NCBI RefSeq assembly: GCF_000244875.1
Contig: NC_016791.1
Location: 1,237,501 to 1,301,500 of the forward strand
Direction of reading: 5' to 3'
Length of the DNA stretch: 64,000 nt
Origin: Clostridium sp. BNL1100
GTDB taxonomy: Bacteria > Bacillota > Clostridia > Acetivibrionales > DSM-1351
The notes below the pieces were generated by a model. It saw only the letters and a program-made list of their open reading frames with translations. It was not told the origin of the DNA and did no database searches. Both the position numbers and the translations under genes were made by a program. Below are positions 27,317-37,900 of this stretch, in pieces. Within the stretch, counting starts at the first letter, position 1, and the number at the start of each line of letters is the position of its first letter.

Positions 27317-28648
27317 ATGAAAAGGTCCGCAGCATTATTATTAACTGCAGCAATGGTTGCATCTTTAGCTGCATGTGGTTCAAATGCAACTTCTGACAAA
27401 ACGGCAGAGGTTTCAGGGTCAACCAGCGCGAAAACAAGTGTTGAAGCAAAGGCACCGGTAACAATAAAATATCCTACATACAGAGTAGGTACTCATTACT
27501 CTGCTCCTTTCGAGAAGGATCAGATTGAAAAATTTAATGAAAAATTCGGCAATGAAATAAAGGTGCAGGTGGAAGAGATTCCTAGCGATACGGCATATAA
27601 CGACAAAATGAAAATTTTAGCAGCGTCAGGAGATCTTCCCGATGTTATTATGGGTAAAAACGGAATAAATGAAATATTAATCAAAGGCAACCTGGCTACA
27701 CCTTTTAATGAATATATGGATAAGGATCCAGAATGGAAATCTGATATAGGTGATGAAGCACTTGCCGCAAATACACGGGATGGGAAAATATGGTCCATCA
27801 GTGATCAAAAACAGGTTATAGGTTATTTTTACAATAAGGATATGTTCGAAAAGGCAGGTATAAAGCCTGCTGAAACCTGGGATGAGTTTATGACTAACTG
27901 CGACAAATTAAAAGCAGCAGGTTTTGCTCCGTTGGCTTTGATGACAGGTGAAAATGCATGGACAACCAACCTTTTGCTTTCCTCAATGGTAGGTACAAGC
28001 GGAGAGGCCGGAACTAAATACATGAATACTCTTCACCCAACAAGTTTTGAAACTCCTGAAGTTATCGATGCATTGAAGAAAATGCAAATAATGTTGCAGA
28101 AATATACAACAAAAGATGCAATAGGAGCAGTATATGCAAATGCAGCAAATAATTTCGAACAGGGTAAAACTGCTATAATTGCCAACGGCCCATGGATGAT
28201 CGGTGATTTCAGTGATAAGACCAAGTCTCCGGAAGGCTTCGACAAGAAGGTTGGTGTTGCTGCATACCCTGGAAGCGGAGCATTTTTGTCGTACGAAGTA
28301 GGATATATGATTGGCTCAGAAACTCAAGAGAAAAAAGATGCTGCAGCTAAATTTATTAAGTACAAGACCGGCGTTGAAGGACAATCCATAGCACTGGAAC
28401 TCGGTAACGTGTTACCCGTTTCAGACAAGGTACAGCCTTCAGAAGAATTCAAACAGAAATATCCGGTATTTGTAGAGACCATTGAGGTAGGAAATAGTGC
28501 AAAGGTTAAATACCAGTACTTTGACACTATTGTACTCCCAAATGTAACTGATTCCTGGAAGAATTTGTATCCAGAATTGGCTTTCAATAAGATAACAGCC
28601 GAAGAGATGGCAAAGAAACTTACTGAGATATCTGCAAAGAATAAATAG
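27317..28648 (+). CDS. Sugar-binding lipoprotein of an ABC importer
   Basis: The 443-residue family 1 extracellular solute-binding protein is the ligand receptor of a carbohydrate ABC importer (CUT1 type). A lipoprotein signal (1-20) ends in the lipobox LAAC, so the mature protein is anchored through Cys20. A Ser/Thr/Ala-rich linker follows to about residue 45, then the two-lobed binding fold (DKMKILAASGDLPDVIMG; AIIANGPWMIGDF). GGAGG precedes the ATG. The two permease genes follow after a 255-base gap that carries a repeat-like element and a hairpin, which may set a higher level of the binding protein. Confidence 0.93.
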   Translation: MKRSAALLLTAAMVASLAACGSNATSDKTAEVSGSTSAKTSVEAKAPVTIKYPTYRVGTHYSAPFEKDQIEKFNEKFGNEIKVQVEEIPSDTAYNDKMKILAASGDLPDVIMGKNGINEILIKGNLATPFNEYMDKDPEWKSDIGDEALAANTRDGKIWSISDQKQVIGYFYNKDMFEKAGIKPAETWDEFMTNCDKLKAAGFAPLALMTGENAWTTNLLLSSMVGTSGEAGTKYMNTLHPTSFETPEVIDALKKMQIMLQKYTTKDAIGAVYANAANNFEQGKTAIIANGPWMIGDFSDKTKSPEGFDKKVGVAAYPGSGAFLSYEVGYMIGSETQEKKDAAAKFIKYKTGVEGQSIALELGNVLPVSDKVQPSEEFKQKYPVFVETIEVGNSAKVKYQYFDTIVLPNVTDSWKNLYPELAFNKITAEEMAKKLTEISAKNK

Positions 28649-28662
28649 TATTACTGTCTGTT

Positions 28663-28829
28663 AGAACCTGCTCAGTATCTTATTACACTCGTCATTTTGG
28701 CGGACTTCACACCATGCTGCGTTAAATTTTCTTGCAATAAACAAATTTTATTTACTGCGAAAATTTGGTCCTTGCCTGACACAAAATCCACTTGAAATGC
28801 CAAGCACAAGCAGATACTGAACAGGTTCT
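28663..28829. repeat. Inverted-repeat element (MITE-like)
   Basis: AGAACCTGCTCAGTATCT (28663-28680) and AGATACTGAACAGGTTCT (28812-28829) are reverse complements except for one base and enclose about 130 bases without a plausible gene. The size and terminal inverted repeats suit a small non-autonomous mobile element or a dispersed intergenic repeat. No target-site duplication is clear. Only one copy lies in the window. Confidence 0.5.
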
Positions 28830-28853
28830 TATAAAGAAATAAAGGTTGTAATG

Positions 28854-28883
28854 AATTCTCCTCGGAAAGTTCCGCGGAGAATT
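28854..28883 (+). other. Hairpin upstream of the permease RBS
   Basis: AATTCTCC..GGAA and TTCC..GGAGAATT form a strong interrupted stem with a two-base loop. It ends about nine bases before the AAGGAG of the permease gene and has no T run. It could shield the upstream transcript from 3' decay or affect permease translation. Confidence 0.55.
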
Positions 28884-28903
28884 GCATTTAAGGAGATGAT
28901 GAA

Positions 28904-29776
28904 ATGACTAAAAATAAAGGCTACATAGCTTTATTCCTTATACCCACTTTAATTCTGTTTTTAATAGTTTATGCAGTATCAATTGTTATCCTTTTTGGTA
29001 CTTCTTTTACAGAATGGTCAACAGGAAGAAATCCTATTTTTATAGGATTAGGCAACTATATTAAAATGTTTACCGATGATTCGGATTTTAGGCAGAGCTT
29101 TATTAATACTATTATATGGATTGTTCTGCAGTCCACTGTTCACGTTTGTATTGGTGTTGTATTCGCTATTATTCTGAATATGAAGGAATTTTATTGGAAA
29201 TTTGCAAGAACAGTATTTATGATACCAAACATTATATCGGGGGCTGCCGTGGGAATGCTGTTCCTATGTATATTAAACCCTGAGTTTGGAGCTGTAAATA
29301 GTATTATCCGGTTATTGGGACTTGAGGATTTTTCTCAAAACTGGTTTATGGACTATAAAACATCTTTCTTTTCTGTAACTATGACCTGGTTACCTTATGC
29401 CGCTATTGTTACAATACTTGTTCTTGCTGAAATAGCAGCGATTCCTGATGGCCTTTTTGAAGCGGCCAGAATTGATGGCGCCAGCGAGATTAAAATAAAC
29501 CTGTATGTAGTGCTTCCTTTACTCAGAAATATTATCGGAACCTGTGTTATTTTATCTGGGACAAGTATGCTTCAGAAGCTAGATATAATTGTGATGACTA
29601 CAGGAGGAGGACCCGGAAATCAGACAATGAACCTCCCTATGTATATATATAAAACAGCATTAATGGACAACAATTTTGGATACTCGAATACTATAGGTAC
29701 ATTTCTTGTAGCGTTTGGAATTGTATTAGTACTAATATATCGTAAAATATTTAAAATAGGCAGTTCAGATGTATGA
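28904..29776 (+). CDS. Sugar ABC transporter permease (MalF-like)
   Basis: The 290-residue inner-membrane protein has six predicted membrane segments. The cytoplasmic EAA loop that docks the ATPase is visible as EAARIDGASEIKINLYVVLP (about 187-206). With the next gene it forms the membrane channel of a CUT1-type importer for an oligosaccharide. AAGGAG precedes the ATG. It is followed immediately, with a small overlap or a short gap depending on the start, by the second permease. Confidence 0.94.
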   Translation: MTKNKGYIALFLIPTLILFLIVYAVSIVILFGTSFTEWSTGRNPIFIGLGNYIKMFTDDSDFRQSFINTIIWIVLQSTVHVCIGVVFAIILNMKEFYWKFARTVFMIPNIISGAAVGMLFLCILNPEFGAVNSIIRLLGLEDFSQNWFMDYKTSFFSVTMTWLPYAAIVTILVLAEIAAIPDGLFEAARIDGASEIKINLYVVLPLLRNIIGTCVILSGTSMLQKLDIIVMTTGGGPGNQTMNLPMYIYKTALMDNNFGYSNTIGTFLVAFGIVLVLIYRKIFKIGSSDV

Positions 29777-29790
29777 AAGGGGTGACTGAT

Positions 29791-30621
29791 TTGAAAGGAA
29801 TGAAGCTTTTTTTATCAATTTTAAAATACATATTTGTTTTAGCCATAATTGTTTTATCAATTGGGCCATTTTTATGGGTGTTCATATCATCGTTTAAAAC
29901 GAATTCAGAGATACTTAATTCTACAATAGGATGGCCTTCAAGTCTTAGATTTTCAAATTATTTGAATGCATTTAAAATAGCTCCTTTAACACAGTTCTAT
30001 TTGAACAGTGTCATTGTAGGTATTTTCGGTACCTTATTGAATTTGATTATTATGGGAATGTCGGCTTATGTAGTTGCAAGGTTTGACTTTAAGGGTAAGA
30101 AATTATTAGTAGGTCTTTTTTCCCTATCTCTTCTAATCCCAGGTGCTGCAATGCTGCAGCCTTTGTATCTGACAGTGAATACGCTTGGACTGTATGACAA
30201 ACTAATAGGTTTGATTATTGTTTATGCAGGATTTGGACTTCCCGCATCACTTTATATAATTTCAAGTTATTTTCAAACAATACCAAAAGAAATGGAAGAG
30301 TCAGCCAGCTTGGATGGAGCAGGTTTTATCAGAACATTTGTCTCAATTATTCTTCCAATTGCTAAGCCTGGATTTGGAACAGCAGCTGTACTTCAGTTCC
30401 TGCTCTGCTGGAATGAATTTCAGTTTGCAATTACCCTTACTACAGGTAATAAGAGCCGTACGCTTCCATTGGCACTTTACTACTTTAAAAGTCAGTTTGC
30501 CAGTGATTATGGAGTAATGTTTGCGGCTACAGTTATTGTTATTATTCCAAGTATTATTGTGTATGTACTTCTGCAAAAGCAGGTTGTATCTGGATTGGCA
30601 GCGGGAGCGGTCAAAGGTTAA
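29791..30621 (+). CDS. Sugar ABC transporter permease (MalG-like)
   Basis: The product has about 276 residues, six membrane segments and the EAA loop ESASLDGAGFIRTFVSIILP. It is the partner of the upstream permease. The start is uncertain: ATG 29773 overlaps the stop of the previous gene but has no RBS, whereas TTG 29791 has AAAGGGG eight bases upstream, so the TTG is used here. No ATPase subunit is encoded nearby, so an MsmK/MalK-type ATPase from elsewhere must power the importer, as is common for Firmicute CUT1 systems. Confidence 0.92.
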   Translation: MKGMKLFLSILKYIFVLAIIVLSIGPFLWVFISSFKTNSEILNSTIGWPSSLRFSNYLNAFKIAPLTQFYLNSVIVGIFGTLLNLIIMGMSAYVVARFDFKGKKLLVGLFSLSLLIPGAAMLQPLYLTVNTLGLYDKLIGLIIVYAGFGLPASLYIISSYFQTIPKEMEESASLDGAGFIRTFVSIILPIAKPGFGTAAVLQFLLCWNEFQFAITLTTGNKSRTLPLALYYFKSQFASDYGVMFAATVIVIIPSIIVYVLLQKQVVSGLAAGAVKG

Positions 30622-30655
30622 ATGAGCTTCACTATTTGAAAAGGAATGGATTTTG

Positions 30656-32908
30656 ATGAGTAAACAAAATAAGACACATGTAGCAGACGGTTTATGGTGT
30701 ATAGAAGAGAACAGGTTTAGCCTGGATACAAACAAACATTTTGAAGGACTATTTACCCAGGGTAATGGCTATATGCATGTGAGAGGAAGCTTTGAGGAAG
30801 GCCTCCGGGGAGCGGCACAGGATGAAGAGTATATGCGTATGCCTGCTAATGTTACCCTTGAACAGCCAAGGCACACAGAAACTAAATGGGGAACCTTTAT
30901 ACCGGGTATTGTAGGAAAGCACCCGCTTCTAAAAGAGGAAATAATAAATCTGCCTTATTTTCTTGGTATGGACTTAGTCATTGCTGATGAAAAATTGGAT
31001 ATGGAGTCAAGTACCATAAAGGATTATAGAAGATGGTTGGATTTGAGGGACGGTTGCCTTTATAGAAGCTTCATATGGGTAACAGAAAATGGACTAAACC
31101 TTAAACTTAGTTATAAACGTTTTGTCAGTATAGAGGATAAACACCTCTGTTTGCAGCAGCTGCAGATAGAAATGCTCTCCGGAGAGGGGATTCTTGACAT
31201 CAGATGCGGCATAGATTCGGAAGTTAGAACCAATGGTTTTAATCATTTCAAAGAAGTACTGACAGAGGACAAGCACTCGGAATACATTTGTACAAAGACT
31301 GTTACAGATGGAGGAAACAATGTTTTAATGCTGTCAGGTATCAATGCTTCTGAGAATATTTGCTGGAGCAAGTTAACCCAAAGCAAAAATATATTTTTTT
31401 CAGGATTTAAGTTATTAAAGGCCGGAGATAGTCTGGAGGTTCAGAAAGTAACGTCGGTTGTCACCGACAGGGACCTTGAGGATGGAACTCTTATAGAAAG
31501 AGGACAGAAATATCTTGAATACTTCTTTAATCAAGGCTGGGAGAAAATATATAAAAGACATTCAATGGCTTGGAACAAAAAATGGGTTACCAGTGATATT
31601 GAAATAACCGGAGATGATGAGGCACAGCTTGCAATTCGTACATATATCTATCACCTTATCAGGGCAAATAGTGAAAATGACTCTAGAGTTGCTATCTGTG
31701 CGAAGGGATACGCCGGCGAAGCATATTTCGGACATTATTTCTGGGATACAGAGATAAACATGCTACCCTTCTTCATTCATACCAATCCTGAAGCTGCCAG
31801 AAACTTGTTAATGTATAGATATAACACCCTGAATGGTGCACGGAAAAACGCTATGGAATATGGGTATGAAGGGGCGAAATACGCATGGGAGGCGTCAGTT
31901 ACGGGAGAAGAACAATGTCCCTGCTGGCAGTACGCAGATCACGAAGTACATGTTACTGCGGATATCATATATGCCATGTACCATTATGCAAACGCTACAG
32001 GAGATACTGCATTTGTCAGAAGCTTCGGCATTGATATGATGGTTGAAACTGCAAGATATTGGGTGCAAAGGGTTGACAGAAACAATGACGGATATTACGA
32101 CCTGTTAGGTGTTATGGGGCCGGATGAGTACCTTCCCGTCACAAGGAACAATGCATTTACCAATCGCATGGTTAAGTTCAGTCTGGAAAAAACAGCAGAG
32201 CTTCTTAAAAAAATTAAGCATGAAGATAAAGACGGATATCTGGAAATTGAAAACCGGCTTGGTTTAAAGGCGTGGGAGCTAGACAAAATCAAGGAAGTCG
32301 GAGATAAGTTAATACTCCCTTATGACGAAAATTCAAAAATCGTTCCTCAGTCAGAGGATTTTGAAAGCTATGCGGATGTTAATTTTAATGCAATTTGGAA
32401 GGATAGAACCAAGCCCTTCGGAAATTTCATATCCCAGGAGAAAAACTACCGTTCCAAAGCTTTAAAGCAGGCTGATGTTATTGAACTGATGATGCTTTAT
32501 CCTGATGATTTCACTCGTGAGCAGTTAATTAATGCCTACGACTATTACGAACCTATAACAACCCATGACTCATCACTTTCAGCATCGGTTCACGGAATCG
32601 TAGCTGCCTGGATGGGGAGAATGACTGAATCTGAAAAATTCCTTAAAAAGGTTATGGCTATAGATATGTCTCAGGAGAAGAAAGGTGCGGCAGAAGGTAT
32701 ACACATAGCAAACTGCGGAGGTTTGTGGCAGATGATTGTATATGGCTTTGCCGGTCTTAAGAGTGCTATGTGGTGTGAGGAAATACAATTAGCACCGCAC
32801 CTTCCTGATAAATGGACAAATTTGAAATTTACACTGGCATGGCATGGAAAACGGTATAGAATTACCGTTACAAAAGACAAGCATGAGGTTACTGAATTAT
32901 ACGAGTAA
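30656..32908 (+). CDS. GH65 glycoside phosphorylase
   Basis: The 750-residue cytoplasmic enzyme belongs to glycoside hydrolase family 65, whose bacterial members mostly cleave alpha-glucosides with phosphate to give beta-glucose 1-phosphate (maltose, kojibiose, nigerose, trehalose and related substrates). It has an N-terminal beta-sandwich (about 1-280), an (alpha/alpha)6 barrel with FGHYFWDTEIN (near 359) and GVMGPDEYLPVTRNN, whose Glu (about 490) is the catalytic acid, and a C-terminal beta domain. No signal peptide is present. ATG 30656 is chosen (AAGGA ten bases upstream). Beta-phosphoglucomutase follows 24 bases later, which strongly supports phosphorylase rather than hydrolase activity. 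The linkage and acceptor sugar cannot be read from the sequence. Confidence 0.93.
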   Translation: MSKQNKTHVADGLWCIEENRFSLDTNKHFEGLFTQGNGYMHVRGSFEEGLRGAAQDEEYMRMPANVTLEQPRHTETKWGTFIPGIVGKHPLLKEEIINLPYFLGMDLVIADEKLDMESSTIKDYRRWLDLRDGCLYRSFIWVTENGLNLKLSYKRFVSIEDKHLCLQQLQIEMLSGEGILDIRCGIDSEVRTNGFNHFKEVLTEDKHSEYICTKTVTDGGNNVLMLSGINASENICWSKLTQSKNIFFSGFKLLKAGDSLEVQKVTSVVTDRDLEDGTLIERGQKYLEYFFNQGWEKIYKRHSMAWNKKWVTSDIEITGDDEAQLAIRTYIYHLIRANSENDSRVAICAKGYAGEAYFGHYFWDTEINMLPFFIHTNPEAARNLLMYRYNTLNGARKNAMEYGYEGAKYAWEASVTGEEQCPCWQYADHEVHVTADIIYAMYHYANATGDTAFVRSFGIDMMVETARYWVQRVDRNNDGYYDLLGVMGPDEYLPVTRNNAFTNRMVKFSLEKTAELLKKIKHEDKDGYLEIENRLGLKAWELDKIKEVGDKLILPYDENSKIVPQSEDFESYADVNFNAIWKDRTKPFGNFISQEKNYRSKALKQADVIELMMLYPDDFTREQLINAYDYYEPITTHDSSLSASVHGIVAAWMGRMTESEKFLKKVMAIDMSQEKKGAAEGIHIANCGGLWQMIVYGFAGLKSAMWCEEIQLAPHLPDKWTNLKFTLAWHGKRYRITVTKDKHEVTELYE

Positions 32909-32932
32909 TATAAAAGGACTGGAGGCAATAGT

Positions 32933-33613
32933 GTGGAACCATTTAAGGCGGCAATTTTTGATTTGGATGGAGTAATTGTAGATACAGCAAAGTTCCATTT
33001 TATGGCATGGCGCAGACTGGCGGCAGAATTGGGTTTTAAGTTTACCGAAAAGGATAATGAACGGCAAAAAGGCGTGAGCCGTATGGAATCACTTGAAGTA
33101 CTGCTTGAAGTAGGTGGCTTTTTAGATCTGTCTTTAGAAAAAAAAGAGGAGCTGGCTACTAAAAAAAATGAATGGTATAAGGAATACCTTTACGAAATGA
33201 CTCCGGCAGAGATTTTACCTGGAGCAAAAGATTTCTTGAAATATCTGAGGCTTAGAGGAATAAGAATTGCTTTGGCCTCTGCAAGTAAAAATGCACCCAT
33301 TATACTTGAAAAGCTTAATATCACAGACCTTTTCGATGCCATTGTAGACGGTAACAGCGTTTCAAAAGCAAAGCCGGATCCGGAGGTGTTCTTAAAGGCT
33401 GCTGAACAGCTTGGAATTGACCCGTCTGAATGCTTTGTTTTTGAAGATGCGCAGGCAGGAGTAGAGGGTGCAAAAAGAGCAGGCATGAGGGTTGTAGGTA
33501 TAGGGCAACCTGAATTATTACATCAGGCAGAAATAGTGGTGAAAGGTTTCCCGGAAATAGATCCGGTGATTCTGTTAAGTCATATTCATCCGAAAAGCAG
33601 CATTTGCAGATAA
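32933..33613 (+). CDS. pgmB: Beta-phosphoglucomutase
   Basis: The 226-residue HAD-family enzyme converts beta-glucose 1-phosphate to glucose 6-phosphate. The nucleophile motif is IFDLDGVIVDTA (Asp nucleophile plus acid/base Asp two residues later), the second HAD motif is LASASKN, the Lys motif is SKAKPDPEVF, and the acidic motif is FEDAQAG. The cap-domain lysine and Arg-containing segment (KGVSRMESLEVLLE) match the PgmB group. The GTG start at 32933 has GGAGG seven bases before it. Its place after GH65 forms the standard phosphorolytic pair. Confidence 0.94.
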   Translation: MEPFKAAIFDLDGVIVDTAKFHFMAWRRLAAELGFKFTEKDNERQKGVSRMESLEVLLEVGGFLDLSLEKKEELATKKNEWYKEYLYEMTPAEILPGAKDFLKYLRLRGIRIALASASKNAPIILEKLNITDLFDAIVDGNSVSKAKPDPEVFLKAAEQLGIDPSECFVFEDAQAGVEGAKRAGMRVVGIGQPELLHQAEIVVKGFPEIDPVILLSHIHPKSSICR

Positions 33614-33655
33614 GCAATATGTAAAAGTATATTTGTCATGCATTGGGGGTAAAGG

Positions 33656-34774
33656 ATGATTATGAATAGTAAAAATCAGAAGCGATTTGTTGAATTGAAG
33701 GTGGGTAACCGGATTGAACTGCCATCCGGAGGTTATGTAGAAAAAAAGGTATTCATTGACAGGTATGGATGCCACATAAATATACTGACCATATCCAACG
33801 GTTTGCTGATGTTCACGGTTATTCTGGAAAGAGGAATGGATATAGGTGAAATATTCCTTGGTGAGGACAAAATTACATGGGACAGAAAGGATGAATATCT
33901 TATCCATCCTGATAAAGTAGACCTGTATGAAAAAGGTGGATGGGACAGAGGATTTTATGCGGCTGTTGCAGCTATAGGGCCTGAAATTTTTGGTACTCCC
34001 GATGAAGTAAGAACGGTACACGGGACAGGCTCTTATTCAAAAACAGATTTGCAATCCGTAAGTATTTTATGGAATAATGAGCAGATATGTATTGAAGGTA
34101 CAGTTCCTATAAGGGGCTACAGCACTGAACCCGTTTATCAAAAGGACATCAAAATCTTTACAAGATACAATTCATCATTGATTCTAAGAAAGGACTCCAC
34201 AAGAAATTTAACGGGAGAACATCAGCCTTTGGACGACGGATATCATATCCAATTGGCCGGAAACTATGTTTCAAAGGGAGGAAGATATGTACTTCCTGTT
34301 TCACGGGATAAAATGCTGCTTCGGGATTCGGCACCCGGGGAAAACAATCCTTTTGAGATATATGAATTCAATTCAAGCCTTGACCCAATAAGGTGCTACC
34401 AGTATATACCCGAACCAGTAATCGGGCTGGAAGAAGCTATTGAACTTTCTGATTATTTAGATACGGTTCAGATTAAGGGAAAAATAACGGCAGAAATGAT
34501 AGTAAATTCAGAAAAAACAAAAGGTGCTTATGTTATAAGGTCCCTTGAAAGTTTTCCAAGGTCACTTATTGCCAAGAGAGCCATTGACGAACCTATGTAT
34601 GCTCTGGAACCATGCAGGACAAGACCGAATTCCATACGCCAGAAGGCTATCGATGGAGAGTTGGCATATCTTGAGTCACACGGTCAAGCTGATTCATGGA
34701 TTATTATAGGTGCCGCCTTTAGTAATTCAACAATCCAATTAATGGAGGACTTAATCGAGGGAGCTGTAAAATAA
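33656..34774 (+). CDS. DUF4432 aldose-epimerase-like protein
   Basis: The 372-residue cytoplasmic protein has the galactose-mutarotase-like beta-supersandwich of DUF4432. Visible elements include LLMFTVILERGMDIGEIFLG near the N-terminus, a His in VHGTGSY, HQPLDDGYHIQLAG in the position of the catalytic His region of aldose 1-epimerases, and SWIIIGAAFSN at the end. A sugar-anomer or epimer role fits a phosphorolysis operon, because GH65 and PgmB use specific anomers, but the substrate is unknown. ATG 33656 and ATG 33662 are both possible starts; both have G-rich Shine-Dalgarno-like sequence upstream. Confidence 0.82.
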   Translation: MIMNSKNQKRFVELKVGNRIELPSGGYVEKKVFIDRYGCHINILTISNGLLMFTVILERGMDIGEIFLGEDKITWDRKDEYLIHPDKVDLYEKGGWDRGFYAAVAAIGPEIFGTPDEVRTVHGTGSYSKTDLQSVSILWNNEQICIEGTVPIRGYSTEPVYQKDIKIFTRYNSSLILRKDSTRNLTGEHQPLDDGYHIQLAGNYVSKGGRYVLPVSRDKMLLRDSAPGENNPFEIYEFNSSLDPIRCYQYIPEPVIGLEEAIELSDYLDTVQIKGKITAEMIVNSEKTKGAYVIRSLESFPRSLIAKRAIDEPMYALEPCRTRPNSIRQKAIDGELAYLESHGQADSWIIIGAAFSNSTIQLMEDLIEGAVK

Positions 34775-34970
34775 GTGGTTAAACAGAGAAAATTGTGATA
34801 TCTCCCTATAAATTTGAAACGAAGAGGTAAAAAAAACACAAGAAAAGTAAGAACATTCTGATTTTTTGCATGGTAAAAAAATATATAATAGTTATGTAAA
34901 CAAATAATTAAGCTATCAGATACTTTCCAAAACTTAAAATATTATTCAATAATCTAAAAAGGAGACTGTT

Positions 34971-37900
34971 ATGAGGAAAAAAAGTTTAATTATGGTATCG
35001 TTGGCGATAGTACTTTCAATATTGCTGACAAGCATTTCTTATGCAGATGTAACACCAGATTACCAAAATCCCCTTATGCGCGGCGCTGATCCGACAATTG
35101 CAAGGGCAGCAGATGGATTTTATTACTCATGTTTTGCTGTTGACAATGATATCTACTTAAAGAAAGCAGATACAATTCTCGGAGTAGGGACTGCAAAAAG
35201 CAGACTGGTTTGGGACAAACCCGCTGATTTCGGGTATGTATGGGGACCGTACATCTATAGACTGGATGGGAAATGGTATATCTATTTTACATCAGGCCCG
35301 GAGACAAGTTTTGGTTATGGACATCCAAGTTCCTATGTACTGGAAAACACATCTCCTGATCCATTTGAAGGAACCTGGGAGCTCAAGGGTATGTCCTCTA
35401 ATGCAGACGAAGACGGACAGGTTACTAGCAAGCAGGGACTGCTGAATACTCAAGGCTATGGTTTAGCCTGCGGCGTTGTAACTATGGGTGGAAAGACGTA
35501 TTTCACTTATACAAAATACTTCTATTACCCTGACCCAAATGATCCTACAAAGGAAAAATTTGATGAGTGTCCGACAATTGTGCAAATGTCGGATCCATGG
35601 ACTTTAACAGGGACAGAAGGTACTTTAGCTCGTCCGGTATATGCTTGGGAAAAGCACGGTGACAGCATAAATGAAGGTGCAGCGGTAGTTGAAAGAAACG
35701 GAAAAGTATACTTTGCATATTCCGTAAGCAGCTTTATGAATGACAACTATGCTGTAGGAGTCTCAACAGCAGATTCATCAAGTGACTTGTTACAAGAAAG
35801 AAATTGGACAAAGAACCCTGAGCCGGCAATGTCGAAATCACCTGAAAACAGTACTTTTGGACCTGGCTCACCTTTGTTTGTAAAATCAGAAGACGGAACT
35901 GAGGATTGGCTTATTTATCATGGCGGACCGGTTGGTGGACAAACAGGTTCAAACAGATGGGTAAGAGCTCAGCGTATCAATTGGAATGATGATGGTTCCA
36001 TAAATCTCGGTATCCCATCAAATCCAGGAACTGTGCTTGACAGACCGTCAGGTGAGGAAAAAAGCGAAACTTACGAAGCTGAGGATGCTGCATTCACAGG
36101 AGTGACAAGAACAATTATGAGTGACAGTTCAAAGGCTTCGGGCAGTGGAGTTATGAAATATGATAACAGCAGCAATGGGTATGTGGAATTTACAGTAGAT
36201 GCCAATACACCCGGCAGCTACTCCTTGAATTTTAGATATAATAACAGTACAGGCAGTAACATTCCAATGAGTCTGGATGTAAACCAGAGTGGCAGCAGGG
36301 AACTTTCTTTTGAGCCAAATGGAACCAATAGCACAAACTATGATCTCTTAAGAGTACACAATGTTCAGCTTAATTCAGGACGCAATAAAATCCGACTGTC
36401 TTCAAGTGCAGCAAACGGATTAGTGCTGGATGCAATGATTATTAAAAGAAGTGTAATGTATGAAGCAGAAGATGCTGCATTATCCGGTGGTGCCACAGTA
36501 GGTACCGACCATACTGGCTATAGCGGAACCGGATTTGTGGGAGGTTTGTATACTGAGGGAACTGCGGCTGAATTTACGGTAGATGCTCCTTACAATGGAA
36601 ACTATTCCGTTAATCTGCGTTACTGCAATGGATTTTCTAATATAGACAAGACATTGAGCATGTATGTAAATGGCGTGAAAGTTAAGCAAATAGATTTATT
36701 TAGTTTCGGAGACTGGAACAAATGGTCTGAGCGCTATGACAATGTTGAACTTAAAGCAGGAAGCAATACCATAACATATAAATATGATAACGGCGATGGT
36801 GGTAATGTAAATCTTGACTACATATCAGTTACCGAAGCAACTACAAGGCATTATGAGGCAGAAAATGCAACTCTTACCGGAAATGCACAAACAGGTTCTG
36901 ACCATACCGGCTATACCGGAACAGGCTTTGTAGGCGGACTTTGGAGTGATGGTTCAGTGGACTTTGCTGTAAATGCTGAAACTTCAGCAACCTATGATGT
37001 GAAGCTGAAATATGCACTCGGTTTTGCTGATGGCAGAACCATAAGCCTTTATTTAAATGGCTCCAAAGTTAAGCAGATAACCCTGCCAAGCACCGGAGGC
37101 TGGGATACCTGGAGTGAACATCTGGAAACGTTAAGCTTAAATAAAGGGAATAACACTATTTCATTTAAACGTGAGTCCGGTGATTCAGGCGATGTAAATA
37201 TTGATAGTATCCATATTGATAAGCGAACTCCATGGAAGTATCAAGCTGAAAATGCAACCATGGTTGGAGGCGCACATTCTTCTGACGATCACTTGTGGTA
37301 TGAAGGAACAGGTTTTGCAGGAGGCTTTGAGTCTGCATATGTATCTGATACTCAATATGAAGGAATTCAGTTTAATGTAAGTGTACCAAATACGGCATCC
37401 TACACTGCAACTTTAAGATATTCGGGGGCGCAGCCGTCAAATATAACCATGAGTCTGTATGTTAACGGAAGCAAAATAAAGCAAGTTTCATTACCTCCCA
37501 CAGCAAACTGGGATTCCTGGGCTGAGGCAACAGAGGCAGTAAATCTTAAGGCAGGGAAAAATGTAATAGAATATAGACGTGATGCTGATGATACAGGAAA
37601 ATTTAATATTGACAGTCTCACAATTGATAAATACAGCGGCGGAAGTACTGATTTAAAAAGCAGAGGAATAGTATCAGGAACAGTATATACAATTAAGGCA
37701 AAGCACAGCGGGAAAGCATTGGATGTATCCGGTTATTCATCTGATCCGGGAGCATTGGTTGACCAATGGACTTACGTCGGTGGAAATAATCAGAGATGGG
37801 AAATTATAGACCTTGGCAACGGATACTACACAATAAAATCTGCTCACAGCGGACTTGTACTTGATATTGTCCCGGGATCACCTGATCTAGATATTTGTCA

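Noticed and set aside
28672-28887. Reverse frame through the inverted-repeat element
   Set aside because: It reads across the repeat arms and hairpin, has no RBS, and is best explained by the element.
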